Source: Desulfobacteraceae bacterium UBA2245 (GTDB taxonomy: Bacteria > Desulfobacterota > Desulfobacteria > Desulfobacterales > UBA2245). Taken from it: DNA of 64,000 nt. A model generated the notes under the pieces. That model was not told the DNA's origin. It made no database searches and saw nothing but the letters and a program-made list of their open reading frames with translations. Where the stretch lies: assembly GCA_002347265.1 (NCBI GenBank), contig DDYB01000007.1, forward strand, positions 487 through 64,486, in the 5' to 3' direction. Made by a program: the position numbers and the translations under genes. Below, one piece after another: positions 26,690 through 36,334 of this stretch (positions within the stretch are counted from its first letter, which is position 1; every line of letters starts with the position of its first letter).

Positions 26690-29034
26690 TTTCGGAATGC
26701 AATTTTTAAAACATCCATCATCCTGCTCACAAAGTGAAACTGGATCTGATTTTGAATTTTCTTGGGTATGTCTTCAAGGTCTTTTTTATTCCATTTGGGA
26801 AGAATCACCGTTTTGATCCCCGCACGGTGGGCGGCCAGAACCTTTTCCTTGATGCCTCCCACCGGAAGCACCAGGCCCCGCAGGGTGATTTCTCCGGTCA
26901 TTGCCAGATCCTTTTGAATGGTTCTGTTGGTCAGCAGGCCGGTCAAGGCGGTCAGCATGGTCACTCCGGCCGACGGGCCGTCCTTTGGAATGGCGCCTTC
27001 GGGAATATGGATATGAATATCCAGGTTTTCGAAAAAATTTTCCGCCAGTCCTATTTCCTTAGCGTTTGCCCGGATGAAGCTTAATGCGGCGGATGCCGAT
27101 TCTTTCATCACTTCGCCCAGCTGGCCGGTCATGATCAGGTTGTTTTTCCCCCTCATGGACGTGGCTTCGACAAAAATAAGCGTGCCTCCATTCTGCGTCC
27201 AGGCCAGTCCCATGGCTACCCCCGGAGTGGAGATTCTCTCGCTGATCTCCGAAATGAATCGAATGGGTCCAAGATAGCGGGCAAGATCTTTTGTCTTGAT
27301 CGAGACGGATTTAGCCTCATCAGCGGCGATCTTGCTGGCAACACTTCTGCAGATGTTGGCGATTTCACGTTCCAGATTTCTTAAGCCGGCTTCCCGTGTG
27401 TAGCCCGAAATGATTTTTTCGACAACTCCCTTGGTGAATCTGAGTTGATCGGGTTTCAGACCATGGAATTCGAGCTGCCGGGGAATGAGATAAGCTTTGG
27501 CGATCTTGATTTTTTCCTCAGCGGTGTAGCCGAGAAGATTGAGAACCTCCATGCGGTCTCTCAAGGCCGGTGGAATGGTTTCAAGGATATTGGCCGTCGT
27601 AATAAACATCACCTTGGACAGATCAAAGGGAACATCCAGGTAATGATCGGAAAACGAAAAGTTCTGTTCAGGATCCAGCACTTCCAGAAGGGCCGAAGAA
27701 GGGTCGCCTCGAAAGTCGCTGCCCACCTTGTCGATCTCGTCGAGCATAAAAACGGGGTTGTTGGAGCCGCAACGCCGGATGCCCTGAATGATCCGCCCTG
27801 GAAGCGCACCCACGTATGTCCTGCGATGGCCGCGGATTTCGGCCTCATCGCGGACTCCGCCCAGGGAAATTCGATAGAATTTCCGGCCCAGGGCCCTGGC
27901 GATCGAACGCCCGAGGGAGGTCTTACCGGTTCCCGGAGGACCGGCGAAACAAAGAATCGGGCTTTTGGAATCGGGTTTGAGCTTTCGAACGGCCAGGTAT
28001 TCGATGACCCGCTTTTTTGCTTTTTCCAGGCCGAAATGATCCTCATCGAGAATTTTTTGGGCTTTTTTGATGTCCAGCCGGTCTTCGGTGCTTTGATTCC
28101 AGGGCAAAGAGGTCAGCCAGTCCAGATAGGTCGTGGACACGGTATATTCCGATGAAGACGGATGCATCCGGGAGAGGCGGTCCAGCTCTCTTTCCGCTTC
28201 TTTTCTGGCTTCTTCGGGGAGGCCCTGAATTTCGAATTTGTTTTTGAATTCTTCGATGGCAACTGCCGTGTCATCCTTGTCTCCCAGTTCTTCCCGGATG
28301 GCTTTGAGCTGCTGGCGAAGATAGTATTCTCGCTGGCTCTTGTCCATGTCGACCTTCACCTGCGACTGAATTTTGTTGCCAAGTTCAAGAATTTCCAGCT
28401 GGTAGTTGACCAAACGGGTTACCTGCGTCAAACGCTCCTTGGTGTTGACCAGCTCCAGGATCTGTTGCTTTTCTTCCACGGAGATGTTCAGTGTGGAGGC
28501 GATCAGGTCTGTCAGAATGCCTGGGTCCTGGATGGACTTGGCCATGGCGCCGATTTCCTTGGGCAGTCCCGGAGAAAGATCTACCACTCGAAGAAAAAGC
28601 CCAAGGATATTGGCCATCAGCGCATCGGTTTCCTTGTCTTTGGATTCAATCTCCTGAAGATGCCGTACCCTGGCGCGGGGATAGGGCTTTGCGCTTATAA
28701 ATTCAGTTATCCGGAATCGCGAAAGCCCCTGCACGAGCAATTGGGCTTTGTTGTCTTCGGTCTTGGCCATCTTCAAAATCAAAGACAAGGTTCCAACGGA
28801 ATACAGATCTTCGATCCTTTGACCCCCTTTTTGGGGACTCTTACGGGAGACCACCACGCCGATGAGCCGGTCCTTGCTCATTGCCTCATCGACGAGTTGA
28901 ATGGAGTCGCTCTGCATCACCACAAGAGGCAGGATCATTTTAGGAAAAAGCGCGGCATCATACAAGGGCAGAATCGGAAGGCTGTCCGGCAACTTTCCGG
29001 AATCAAGATCCGTATTATCACGCTGGTCTGTCAT
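26686..29034 (-). CDS. lon: ATP-dependent protease Lon
   Basis: Lon is the cytoplasmic AAA+ protease that degrades misfolded and regulatory proteins. An N-terminal LON substrate domain (about 15-210, LPILPLYDAALFPKM) precedes the AAA+ module with Walker A FAGPPGTGKTSLGRS and Walker B FMLDEIDKVG. The protease domain has the catalytic Ser in PKDGPSAGVTM and Lys in GGIKEKVLAAHRAG. At 782 residues it is full length. It lies 46 bases after the hsp20 region in the opposite order (hsp20 is upstream), fitting a protein-quality-control neighbourhood. Confidence 0.97.
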   Translation of the reverse strand: MTDQRDNTDLDSGKLPDSLPILPLYDAALFPKMILPLVVMQSDSIQLVDEAMSKDRLIGVVVSRKSPQKGGQRIEDLYSVGTLSLILKMAKTEDNKAQLLVQGLSRFRITEFISAKPYPRARVRHLQEIESKDKETDALMANILGLFLRVVDLSPGLPKEIGAMAKSIQDPGILTDLIASTLNISVEEKQQILELVNTKERLTQVTRLVNYQLEILELGNKIQSQVKVDMDKSQREYYLRQQLKAIREELGDKDDTAVAIEEFKNKFEIQGLPEEARKEAERELDRLSRMHPSSSEYTVSTTYLDWLTSLPWNQSTEDRLDIKKAQKILDEDHFGLEKAKKRVIEYLAVRKLKPDSKSPILCFAGPPGTGKTSLGRSIARALGRKFYRISLGGVRDEAEIRGHRRTYVGALPGRIIQGIRRCGSNNPVFMLDEIDKVGSDFRGDPSSALLEVLDPEQNFSFSDHYLDVPFDLSKVMFITTANILETIPPALRDRMEVLNLLGYTAEEKIKIAKAYLIPRQLEFHGLKPDQLRFTKGVVEKIISGYTREAGLRNLEREIANICRSVASKIAADEAKSVSIKTKDLARYLGPIRFISEISERISTPGVAMGLAWTQNGGTLIFVEATSMRGKNNLIMTGQLGEVMKESASAALSFIRANAKEIGLAENFFENLDIHIHIPEGAIPKDGPSAGVTMLTALTGLLTNRTIQKDLAMTGEITLRGLVLPVGGIKEKVLAAHRAGIKTVILPKWNKKDLEDIPKKIQNQIQFHFVSRMMDVLKIAFRK

Positions 29035-29079
29035 AGGTTACCTCCAAATGGTTTTTAAATAAGACAAGCCCCACGCGTT

Positions 29080-29520
29080 CTATTCATCCGAGATGGGGAC
29101 CTGGTAGATTTGATTGATTGGAAGTTTGGTCAGCCGTATTTGAAGGAATCCATTGGAATAGGATGAGGACACCTTTTCCGTATCAATGGGCGCCGGAAGG
29201 AAAAGGACCCGTTCAAAATGGCCGTACTGGATTTCCGCCAGCCGGAAGGTCGCATTTTTCATCCGGGGCATTTCGGTCCGCCGCCCATAGATTTTGACCG
29301 CCTTGCTGTTGATTTCCACCTCCAGGTTTTCTTTATCGACCCCCGCGATCTCGGCAAGAATAATAATTTCTTCGGGAGTTTCGTAAATATCCATCGGCGG
29401 CTTCCAGGTCCGTTCAGACAGGGTGAACATCGGGTTCATGGCCCGAAACATTTCCTCGATGGATAATTTGGTGCCTAACCTTTCAAAATCGTTCCCGAAT
29501 CGTATCTTTATGCAATTCAT
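29080..29520 (-). CDS. Hsp20/alpha-crystallin family small heat shock protein
   Basis: The alpha-crystallin domain spans about residues 40-140: PPMDIYETPEEIIILAEI, GVDKENLEVEIN and VSSSYSNGFLQIRL, the last matching the conserved A-x-x-x-x-G-x-L motif region. These cytoplasmic holdases keep unfolding proteins soluble. The start at 29520 has CAGGAGC at good spacing; a longer frame to 29589 lacks one. It is followed by lon, so both are probably induced by heat or unfolding stress, although I see no certain sigma-32 promoter. Confidence 0.93.
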   Translation of the reverse strand: MNCIKIRFGNDFERLGTKLSIEEMFRAMNPMFTLSERTWKPPMDIYETPEEIIILAEIAGVDKENLEVEINSKAVKIYGRRTEMPRMKNATFRLAEIQYGHFERVLFLPAPIDTEKVSSSYSNGFLQIRLTKLPINQIYQVPISDE

Positions 29521-29742
29521 TTTCAAGCTCCTGAGGATTTTAAAAAGATCCTGATTGATGAGCGCTTTTACAGAACCAATAATTAGCATTGCAGAAATTA
29601 TTTGTAAAGAAAGCGTGATCGCGAAGCGATTCTTTTGCTTATTGCCGGATTTGACAGTGCTGGCGGAAGACTGGTTCGGTTTTCAGGCGTCCCGGAAGCT
29701 TTCCACGGGAAAACAGCGGGTTGCTAACAATCCTGAACTCCT

Positions 29743-29782
29743 AAAAAGACATGCGATTGTCCTTGAGGGCAACCGCATGTCT
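29743..29782 (-). terminator. Terminator of hisF
   Basis: A 16-base-pair near-perfect hairpin (arms at 29747-29762 and 29767-29782, loop TTGA, one A-C mismatch) is followed on the minus strand by TTTTTAGG. It lies about 110 bases past the hisF stop. Confidence 0.75.
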
Positions 29783-29892
29783 GGGACGGGCAGTGTGGCG
29801 GTTTTATCGGATGGACATACTGTGCCAATGCCAAACCGCCGGAATTCAAAAATGATGTAATTCTGAAATTCACCGCCCCTGACGAGCCTGGC

Positions 29893-30654
29893 TTAATTTG
29901 TTCTAACTCCCTTTTCATTCAAGTATTTTTTAAGATCCAATATATTAATTTCGCCAAAATGGAAAACCGACGCTGCAAGCAGAATGTCGGCCTTGCCGTC
30001 TCGGGCTGCTTCCAGGAAATGCTCCATGGTTCCAGCGCCGCCCGAGGCGATGACCGGAACTTTGACCGCTTCGCTGATTCCAGCGATTAATGGAATGTCA
30101 TACCCGGTTTTGGCCCCATCACAGGCTTTGCTGGTCGGCAGTATATATCCCGCGCCTCTGGTTTCGGCCTCCCTGGCCCACGCAATGGCGTCTTTTCCTG
30201 TAGGGGTGCTGCCGCCGTCGATATAAACTTCGTATCCGGAAGCAAGGGACGGATTTCGGTCAACATCAATGGCCACAACCAGTTTGGAAGAGCCGAATTT
30301 CGAAGCCGCCTGATCAATTAAACCGGGATTGCGAAAAGCCGCACTGCTGATGGAAATGCGATCAGCCCCCGCCGTCAGAACTTCCTCTGCATCCGCGATG
30401 GAAGCGATGCCTCCGCCAACCGTAAAAGGAATGGTGGTCACCTGTGCAACTCGACGCACAGCCTCTAAAGTGGTCTTCCTTTTATCAATGGTTGCGGTGA
30501 TGTCCAAAAAAGCCAGTTCGTCGGCGCCGTTTTCACAGTAAATCCTGGCGCATTCCACCGGATCTCCCGCATCTCTAAGATCTACAAAATGAATCCCTTT
30601 TACAACCCGCCCGTTCTTCATGTCCAGGCACGGCATGATAAGTACTTTTTTCAT
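29893..30654 (-). CDS. hisF: Imidazole glycerol phosphate synthase subunit HisF
   Basis: HisF is the cyclase half of IGP synthase and makes IGP and AICAR from PRFAR with ammonia from HisH. The catalytic Asp residues are in MPCLDMKNGRVVKG and VVAIDVDRNP; phosphate sites VGGGIAS and ASGGAGTMEHFLEA are intact. The loop usually reading LTSMDxDGTK is ILPTSKACDGAKTGYD here, closer to archaeal versions. The start at 30654 has AAAGGAGA upstream. No other his genes are nearby, so either the pathway is scattered or this is a specialised copy. Confidence 0.92.
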   Translation of the reverse strand: MKKVLIMPCLDMKNGRVVKGIHFVDLRDAGDPVECARIYCENGADELAFLDITATIDKRKTTLEAVRRVAQVTTIPFTVGGGIASIADAEEVLTAGADRISISSAAFRNPGLIDQAASKFGSSKLVVAIDVDRNPSLASGYEVYIDGGSTPTGKDAIAWAREAETRGAGYILPTSKACDGAKTGYDIPLIAGISEAVKVPVIASGGAGTMEHFLEAARDGKADILLAASVFHFGEINILDLKKYLNEKGVRTN

Positions 30655-31362
30655 ATCTGAATCTCCTTTCAATTTCCAAGGGTAAGAACGTGCTTTCCGG
30701 AATCCAGTTTATGGCAAAAGGCCGCTCGTTTTTCAAGAAAAAACAGCGGATTTGCAATGCCGCCATGTTTCTGTATTGCGGGTCCGCCCTCGAAATCTTA
30801 ATTTTTAAAATTATGCGGGCGTACATGTTTCAGTCTGCTGATGGCAGCGCCGGCCATACATTCTTCCGCAATGAAAGGGTAACCGCGTTTGGATTTTTTT
30901 GCATGGTTCGAGAAGATAAAAACGCTTTGAAAGAGACTCGCGTAATTACTCGAAATAATTTAAAAGTATAGAGTTTTGGCTTTAAATGTGTCAGGCATTG
31001 CAATTCGCCCGCGCGATTCGAAGCCGCCGGGCCGTCGAAAACAGTTTGCATTGGGCGCTGGACGTATCTTTCCGTGAAGACGGCAGCAATTCTCGGTGAA
31101 AATTCTCGGTGGTTGAGGCCGAAGCATTCGTGCAAATCCGAAAAATATTTTTCGTGAACAGATTTAGCAGAAAGCACATCTGTTTGATTTAATAAAGAAT
31201 ATTCTGTCAGACGGTTCCATCTAAATCCTGTATTTGTATCAAGCTGGGAATTGCTGAAATACCGAATTTCGGAGGATACAGAAGTAGATTTGAGCGCGGA
31301 CCGGGCCGCATGTTTTCAGGTGCTGCTTTGCCGGCAAAGACGTATTGTGCTTGAACAAGTCT
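30655..31362. other. Long intergenic stretch upstream of hisF
   Basis: About 700 bases between hisF and the ilvE terminator. The short ORFs on both strands look compositionally like noise and lack ribosome sites. I see no RNA gene; a small local direct repeat (ATTCTCGGTG, twice near 31090) is the only pattern noted. Confidence 0.5.
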
Positions 31363-31415
31363 AAAAAAAGGGTTTCCAAAGTGTTCAGGGGTTTTCCTGA
31401 AACATTTGGAAACCC
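31363..31415 (-). terminator. Terminator of ilvE
   Basis: A long hairpin with an 11-base-pair basal stem (GGGTTTCCAAA with TTTGGAAACCC) and an inner TTCAGG/CCTGAA stem is followed on the minus strand by seven T residues. It lies 22 bases past the ilvE stop. Confidence 0.92.
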
Positions 31416-31436
31416 GGGGGTTTCTCGTGAAAAGGG

Positions 31437-32498
31437 TTAGATTTTTTCCACCCAGCCGAACAAATCTTCGGATCTGCCGTATTGAATGTCGGTGATTGCT
31501 TTAAAAAGTTTGTCGGCAACAGGTCCGACCCCGCCGTTGCCGATCCTGATGACCTTGTCGCCGTATTTGAGTTCGCCTACAGGTGAGATGACCGCTGCGG
31601 TTCCGGAGCCGAAAATTTCCTGAAGTTTTCCGTTCTCATGCGCGGCCATGACCTCGTCAATCGCTATCTTTTTTTCCGAAACTCTCATGTTCCAGGCCTT
31701 GCCGAGGGCGATGACCGAATCCCGGGTGATGCCGGGAAGAATGCTGCCGTTCAGCGCGGGGGTGACGATTTCATCGTCGATGACAAAAAAAATATTCATC
31801 GATCCCACTTCTTCGATGTATTTTTGCTCTACGCCGTCAAGCCACAGTACCTGCGTATAACTGTTGCGGTGCGCTTCTTCGCCGGCATAAAGGCTGGCCG
31901 CGTAGTTTGCGGGCGTTTTGGCCTCGCCGAGGCCGCCGCGCACGGCACGAACATGGTCTCTGGTGACCCATATTTTAACCGGATTGAATCCTTCGGCATA
32001 GTACGCGCCAACCGGTGAAAGAATAACGAAATACCGGTAGGTGTGAGAGGCCCGAACCCCCAGAAACGGATCCATGGCGATCACCGTGGGACGAATGTAC
32101 AGGGCTGTGCCCGAAGATCGCGGAATCCAGGCCTTTTCCACTTCCAGCAAAGCTTTCAGGGAGTCCAGCAGGAAGCCTTCATCCAGACTGGGAATACAAA
32201 GCGAATGTGCGGATTGATTCAGTCGTTTGAAGTTGTCTTTTGCGCGGAAGAGACGGGCTTCTCCGGATTCGGTTCGAAAAGCCTTCATCCCCTCAAAAAT
32301 CGCCTGCCCGTAGTGCAGAACCATGGTGGACGGGTCCATGCGAATAGGGCCGTAAGGTTCGATGCGGGCGTTATGCCATCCTTTTTGGAGGTTGTAGTCG
32401 ACGTTGAGCATGTGATCCGTGAAGATCGTCCCAAAGCCGAGTTTGGAATCCTCTGGTTTGGTTTTCAGGTTTTGCGCTTTCTTGACTGTAATTTGCAT
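31437..32498 (-). CDS. ilvE: Branched-chain amino acid aminotransferase
   Basis: IlvE performs the last transamination in leucine, isoleucine and valine synthesis with PLP. The protein is of the 350-residue BCAT group (FGTIFTDHMLNVDY start, ILHYGQAIFEGMKAFR-like VLHYGQAIFEGMKAF). The PLP-binding Lys is in GLGEAKTPANYAASL, and SMNIFFV and GSGTAAVISPV are substrate/phosphate-site regions. It is a cytoplasmic enzyme and is transcribed alone, with a strong terminator behind it. Confidence 0.96.
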   Translation of the reverse strand: MQITVKKAQNLKTKPEDSKLGFGTIFTDHMLNVDYNLQKGWHNARIEPYGPIRMDPSTMVLHYGQAIFEGMKAFRTESGEARLFRAKDNFKRLNQSAHSLCIPSLDEGFLLDSLKALLEVEKAWIPRSSGTALYIRPTVIAMDPFLGVRASHTYRYFVILSPVGAYYAEGFNPVKIWVTRDHVRAVRGGLGEAKTPANYAASLYAGEEAHRNSYTQVLWLDGVEQKYIEEVGSMNIFFVIDDEIVTPALNGSILPGITRDSVIALGKAWNMRVSEKKIAIDEVMAAHENGKLQEIFGSGTAAVISPVGELKYGDKVIRIGNGGVGPVADKLFKAITDIQYGRSEDLFGWVEKI

Positions 32499-32542
32499 TC
32501 ATACCTCCTCGGGCATGCACTTTGTCCCGGATGCTTACATGT

Positions 32543-32983
32543 TCATTCAGATGGCGGTTTCCACAGATAGAGTCCTGTAATGTCGTCATAGGTTCTTTGG
32601 AGCGGGGGGCCTGTTAATTCCTGAATGTCTATTTCGGCGGCAAAGATCAGGGTTTCTGAAAACAAATGACCCCCAAGGGTTTTTCCTTGTTCATCACTCA
32701 GAATGGCATGGGCATGCACGATGGGGTTTCCATTTTTCAAGGTGACATTGCCCGAACAGGATGCTATTTCATAGGGCTCGTTTTTGTTGAATGTCACATA
32801 AACCTGCTGCTGCTGGTCATATGCGCCGATGGTTATCGAGGAGACCGCTCCGATAATGGAGAAGGTCGCTGTTTGAATCGAGGCCTTCCGGCACAGTTCC
32901 TCAATGGATTGAATCAGATCCCGTTGATGGGCAAGTCTGATGAGAAATCGGCGTCCATTTGTATATGGGACCCACTGTTTCAT
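32543..32983 (-). CDS. PPC/DUF296 domain protein
   Basis: The 146-residue protein is a stand-alone PPC (plant and prokaryote conserved, DUF296) domain. Characteristic parts are FSIIGAVSSITIGAYD, NPIVHAHAILSDEQG and the GGHLFSETLIFAAEI motif with metal-site His residues. Bacterial members form trimers; some bind DNA but no AT-hook is present here. The function is unknown. It lies 44 bases upstream of ilvE in the same direction, so it may be in its transcription unit. Confidence 0.88.
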   Translation of the reverse strand: MKQWVPYTNGRRFLIRLAHQRDLIQSIEELCRKASIQTATFSIIGAVSSITIGAYDQQQQVYVTFNKNEPYEIASCSGNVTLKNGNPIVHAHAILSDEQGKTLGGHLFSETLIFAAEIDIQELTGPPLQRTYDDITGLYLWKPPSE

Positions 32984-33101
32984 TTAAAAAAACCGCTGAT
33001 TGCAGGCGCTTTGAATTCCATTGAATAACTGAACCAGAATCATCGAACCGTATATCACCTTGTGCAATTAAATCAAGCCCCAAAAGGAATTCAGGTCGGA
33101 A

Positions 33102-34145
33102 TTATTCCGTGTAGGGTTTTTCATAATACAGGCCATGCCGGAAATCCGGATCCGTCAAGCGCGCCTCGATGTCGACTCCAAAAAATTCAGCGACCGGTCT
33201 GAGAATTTCAGGGTTTCTGTCCTGAACGCTTCGGGCCGCCTGCACTACTTTGTTAAAACCGTTTATGGTCATTCGCCCCAGGGGCGGTCGGCATTTTCCA
33301 CCGGGCATTCCGAGAAGCGCCATCAGGGTTTTGATGGGCAGCGGGTTTCTGGCCCGGCACATCACCGGGCCCATCGGCGTGGATTCGGTGGTTTTTACGG
33401 TGACCAGGTCGAACAGGGGCTGAAGAGCCTTCATCAGGTCGCTGGCTTCATCGAGTTTTTTTTCTGCCGCCAGCGCGACCAGTCTGCCGACCGGTCCGGG
33501 AACGATGTTGCTGACGACGGAAATCACGCCGGAAGCGGCGATTTCGGGATTCTGAATCATCTCACAGGTCAATGCATCGTCTCCGGAGAGAATCGAAAGT
33601 CCGGATCCGCAGCAAAAACGGGTGCGTTTCATGTTGTCGAGACTGCCGGTCGCCTCCTTTACGGTTTTGACGTTGGCGTAACGCTTGTGCAACAGTGCCA
33701 GGTCTTCCGGAAGCAACTGGGTGCCGGTTCTGCCGGGAATGATGTAGGGGATGATTTCCACATGGGGAAAAGCCCGAGCCATCGGTTCAATGTATTCCCT
33801 TCGAATTTCCAGCGAACTCGGACCGTTGTAATAAGGGTCCACCACGAGTACGGCCTGAACGCCGGATTCCACTGCGTGCCGGGTGGCGTTAAGGGCTTCG
33901 GCGGTGTTGTTGCTGCCGGTGCCGGCAATGCAGACGCATCGGTTCCGGGTGAGGCGCGACACGGTTTCTATCACGGCATTATGTTCATCCCAGGTCAGCG
34001 ACGGGCTTTCCCCGGTCGTACCTGCGGCCAGGATACCGGAAATCCGGTTTTGAAGCTGAAACTCAACGATCCGCTCAAGACCGTCGTAATCCACGGACTC
34101 GTCCTTAAACGGAGTGATTAGTGCGGTAAAACATCCCGCAAGCAT
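33102..34145 (-). CDS. DapA-family aldolase (dihydrodipicolinate synthase-like)
   Basis: The (beta/alpha)8 class I aldolase fold is indicated by ALITPFKDESVDYDGL, AAGTTGESPSLTWDEH and the Schiff-base Lys in VKTVKEATGS. The Tyr of the proton relay is present in PYIIPGRTG. At 347 residues it is about 50 longer than DapA of E. coli, with an extended C-terminus. It could be DHDPS of lysine/diaminopimelate synthesis or a paralogue with another substrate; no other lysine genes are adjacent. Confidence 0.85.
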   Translation of the reverse strand: MLAGCFTALITPFKDESVDYDGLERIVEFQLQNRISGILAAGTTGESPSLTWDEHNAVIETVSRLTRNRCVCIAGTGSNNTAEALNATRHAVESGVQAVLVVDPYYNGPSSLEIRREYIEPMARAFPHVEIIPYIIPGRTGTQLLPEDLALLHKRYANVKTVKEATGSLDNMKRTRFCCGSGLSILSGDDALTCEMIQNPEIAASGVISVVSNIVPGPVGRLVALAAEKKLDEASDLMKALQPLFDLVTVKTTESTPMGPVMCRARNPLPIKTLMALLGMPGGKCRPPLGRMTINGFNKVVQAARSVQDRNPEILRPVAEFFGVDIEARLTDPDFRHGLYYEKPYTE

Positions 34146-34254
34146 GGCATTCCCTTTCTTTCAAAATTTGAATTTGGAAAAGTTAAAGGAGGCGCAAGGA
34201 TATGTCAAGGGAAAACCGCGGGTTGGGTTTCGGCGTCAGAGAAATGCTTTTGAA

Positions 34255-34291
34255 CAAAAAAGCAGGGCGCCTTCAATTGATGGCGCCCTGC
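34255..34291 (-). terminator. Terminator of the cytochrome c3 gene
   Basis: A perfect ten-base-pair stem (GCAGGGCGCC with GGCGCCCTGC, ten-base loop) is followed on the minus strand by TTTTTTGTTC. It lies 22 bases past the stop. Confidence 0.93.
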
Positions 34292-34312
34292 TTAAATAAA
34301 CATAAATACTAA

Positions 34313-34762
34313 CTACTTGGCGCTGGGATGACACTTGGTGCAAGCGGTAGGGGCGTTTTTCGTGCCCGTTTTATCGTTGCTGGCTTTGTGGCAGCCGATG
34401 CAGTTGGCGTGAATTGCCTCAGCATGGAACTGCATCTTTTCAGCGGCGGACAGCTTCGGAGCGTCCTTGCCTTTCGGCGCCAGGCCCGGTTTCGGGTGGC
34501 ATTCGGCGCAACCCTGAACGTTGTCGCCCGCTTTCAGACTCAGCGGTTTGTTGGATGCATCGTGGTGGCATTCGCCGCAGCCGATTTTGTAATCCTCGGC
34601 GTGCTTCTTATGGCTGAAGTCCGCGATGCCTTTGGTATGAGCGCTGTAGATCTTGTTCTCCATCTTGACGTTATCGACGAAAGCGGTTCCAGCGTAAATA
34701 CCGGCAGCCAGAAAAAGGCTTGCCATGGCTACGATAGCGACGATTAACAGATTCTTTTTCAT
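34313..34762 (-). CDS. Tetraheme class III cytochrome c3
   Basis: A signal peptide (residues 1-24) exports the protein to the periplasm. Four CxxCH heme sites are present, CGECH, CAECH, CIGCH and CTKCH, with additional His residues (FSHKKHAED, HHDAS) as distal ligands, the pattern of class III cytochrome c3 of sulfate reducers. It shuttles electrons between hydrogenases or formate dehydrogenases and membrane complexes. The start at 34762 has AAAGGAGGTGA upstream. A strong promoter and terminator fit an abundant protein. Confidence 0.95.
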   Translation of the reverse strand: MKKNLLIVAIVAMASLFLAAGIYAGTAFVDNVKMENKIYSAHTKGIADFSHKKHAEDYKIGCGECHHDASNKPLSLKAGDNVQGCAECHPKPGLAPKGKDAPKLSAAEKMQFHAEAIHANCIGCHKASNDKTGTKNAPTACTKCHPSAK

Positions 34763-34876
34763 GACTTGTTTCACCTCCTTTCGAAAGGGTATTTGAAACC
34801 CGTGTAAAAAACAATCTTCCCAGAATGATACTTTTATCAAGCAAGCAAGCCCGTGTCAACGAAAAACCATTACGTG

Positions 34877-35626
34877 TCAGGCTGCCTCATTTTCAGGCGT
34901 TTCTTCCTTTTTTCTGCCGAACATGCGGGCGCCGAGAATGCTGATTTCATAAAGTATCATCATGGGAACGGCCATCATAATCTGGGTGACCACATCCGGA
35001 GGGGTGATGATCGCGGCGACGACAAAGAACAGCAGAACCGCGTATTTTCGGTTTTTCTTCAAAAAAGGGACATCGACAATTCCCAGCTTGGCCAGAAAGG
35101 TGATGACCAGGGGGAGTTCAAAAACAAGGCCGAAAGCCAGCAGCAGTTTTGAGGAAAACCCCAGGTATTCCCTCATGGAAGGAAGCGGCCGAATATGTTC
35201 GGAGGCAAAACCCAGGAAGAACTGAAAGCCGTAGGGAAACACAAAAAAATAACCGAAAAGCGCTCCGCCGATAAAGAAAAATGAGCTGAGGAAGAGGATG
35301 GGAACCAGCAGGCGACGTTCCTTATCGTACAGTCCGGGAGCGACAAACATCCAGAATTCGTAAAGAATGACCGGTGAGGCCAGCATCAGGCCGGTCAGAA
35401 ACGAAACCTTCAGGTAGGTGAAAAACGCTTCGGGAAGTCCGGTGAAAATCAGCTTGTCGCCCTCGTCCATCACCAGAACCAGGGGCCGGATCAGAATTTC
35501 AAAGAGCTGTTCCTTGAATCCGTAGGCAGCCAGAAAGCCCACGCCGACGGCGATAAAACAGACGATCAGGCGTTTCCGAAGCTCTTCCATGTGGCCGGTA
35601 AACGGAATTTTTTCTTCAGATTCCAT
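34877..35626 (-). CDS. tatC: Sec-independent protein translocase TatC
   Basis: TatC is the signal-peptide receptor of the twin-arginine system that exports folded redox proteins. The N-terminal FTGHMEELRKRLIV is the conserved cytoplasmic motif, and six hydrophobic segments follow over 249 residues, including GFLAAYGFKEQLFEIL and FELPLVITFLAKLGIV. It follows the TatA/B gene with three bases between. Tat export is relevant to periplasmic cofactor-containing enzymes in such an anaerobe, but not to cytochrome c3, which is Sec-exported. Confidence 0.96.
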   Translation of the reverse strand: MESEEKIPFTGHMEELRKRLIVCFIAVGVGFLAAYGFKEQLFEILIRPLVLVMDEGDKLIFTGLPEAFFTYLKVSFLTGLMLASPVILYEFWMFVAPGLYDKERRLLVPILFLSSFFFIGGALFGYFFVFPYGFQFFLGFASEHIRPLPSMREYLGFSSKLLLAFGLVFELPLVITFLAKLGIVDVPFLKKNRKYAVLLFFVVAAIITPPDVVTQIMMAVPMMILYEISILGARMFGRKKEETPENEAA

Positions 35627-35629
35627 GGG

Positions 35630-35959
35630 CTAAGTATCCATTTCAGGATCGATGGAGGCCTTTTTCCCGGACTGATCATCCGTTTTTTCCTGAGCAGGCG
35701 AAGGGGGCTGGGGGGCCGGCAATGGAACCGGTTCAGCGGGCCCGGGGGAGTCGGTTTTTTTGACGTCGTCAGAGCCGGGTTTGATATTCGAAACACTGCC
35801 TTCGATGTCAATGGTTTCTTTAAGTTCACGGGTGGCTTTTTTGAATTCTCCCAGCGCGCGTCCGAGAGACCGGGCCATATCCGGAAGCTTTTTCGGCCCG
35901 ATAACGATCAGGGCAACCGCCAGAATCAGAATCAGTTCAGGCATGCCGATACCGAACAT
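35630..35959 (-). CDS. tatB: Twin-arginine translocase subunit TatA/TatB
   Basis: The N-terminus FGIGMPELILILAVALIVIG (membrane helix) followed by PKKLPDMARSLGRALGEFKKA (split hinge and amphipathic helix) is the TatA/TatB signature. The C-terminal half is a proline-rich acidic tail. GxPEL with a Glu in the helix and the 109-residue length favour TatB, but TatA/TatB cannot be separated with certainty. It is translated just ahead of tatC. Confidence 0.9.
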   Translation of the reverse strand: MFGIGMPELILILAVALIVIGPKKLPDMARSLGRALGEFKKATRELKETIDIEGSVSNIKPGSDDVKKTDSPGPAEPVPLPAPQPPSPAQEKTDDQSGKKASIDPEMDT

Positions 35960-36334
35960 ATTTACCTCTTGCTGTTAAAATTTGAAGGACTGTGACAACA
36001 GTCATCCGTTCTCTTACTGGGTTTGTTCAAAGGTGTCAAGGATAACGCCTTTTTTAAAAGGGCGATTGCATGTTTTCAACAATAAACGGAACTTGGCGAA
36101 TTGCCCTCCCGGCCGCATTCGCATGCCGGGAAACAGGATTTTTATGCTTGGGTCGCGGTTTTAAATTTTTCCTTGGTTTAAATTCAAAAAAAGAGTATAT
36201 ATGCCCGGTTGATTGGCATAATCTCTTTGTTAACAACGTTTTACGAAAGAGGGCGACAAAAAATGAAAGAAGGGGACTCAGGCAGTACCAGTCCTTATCA
36301 CCCATGCAATAAATCCGGATGCGATTTTATAGAA
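35960..36334. other. Intergenic stretch between tatB and mgtE leader
   Basis: This AT-rich gap should contain the divergent promoters of tatB and mgtE. A run with TATATATG near 36198 and AACAACGTT near 36233 is promoter-like but not assignable. No gene is seen. Confidence 0.4.
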
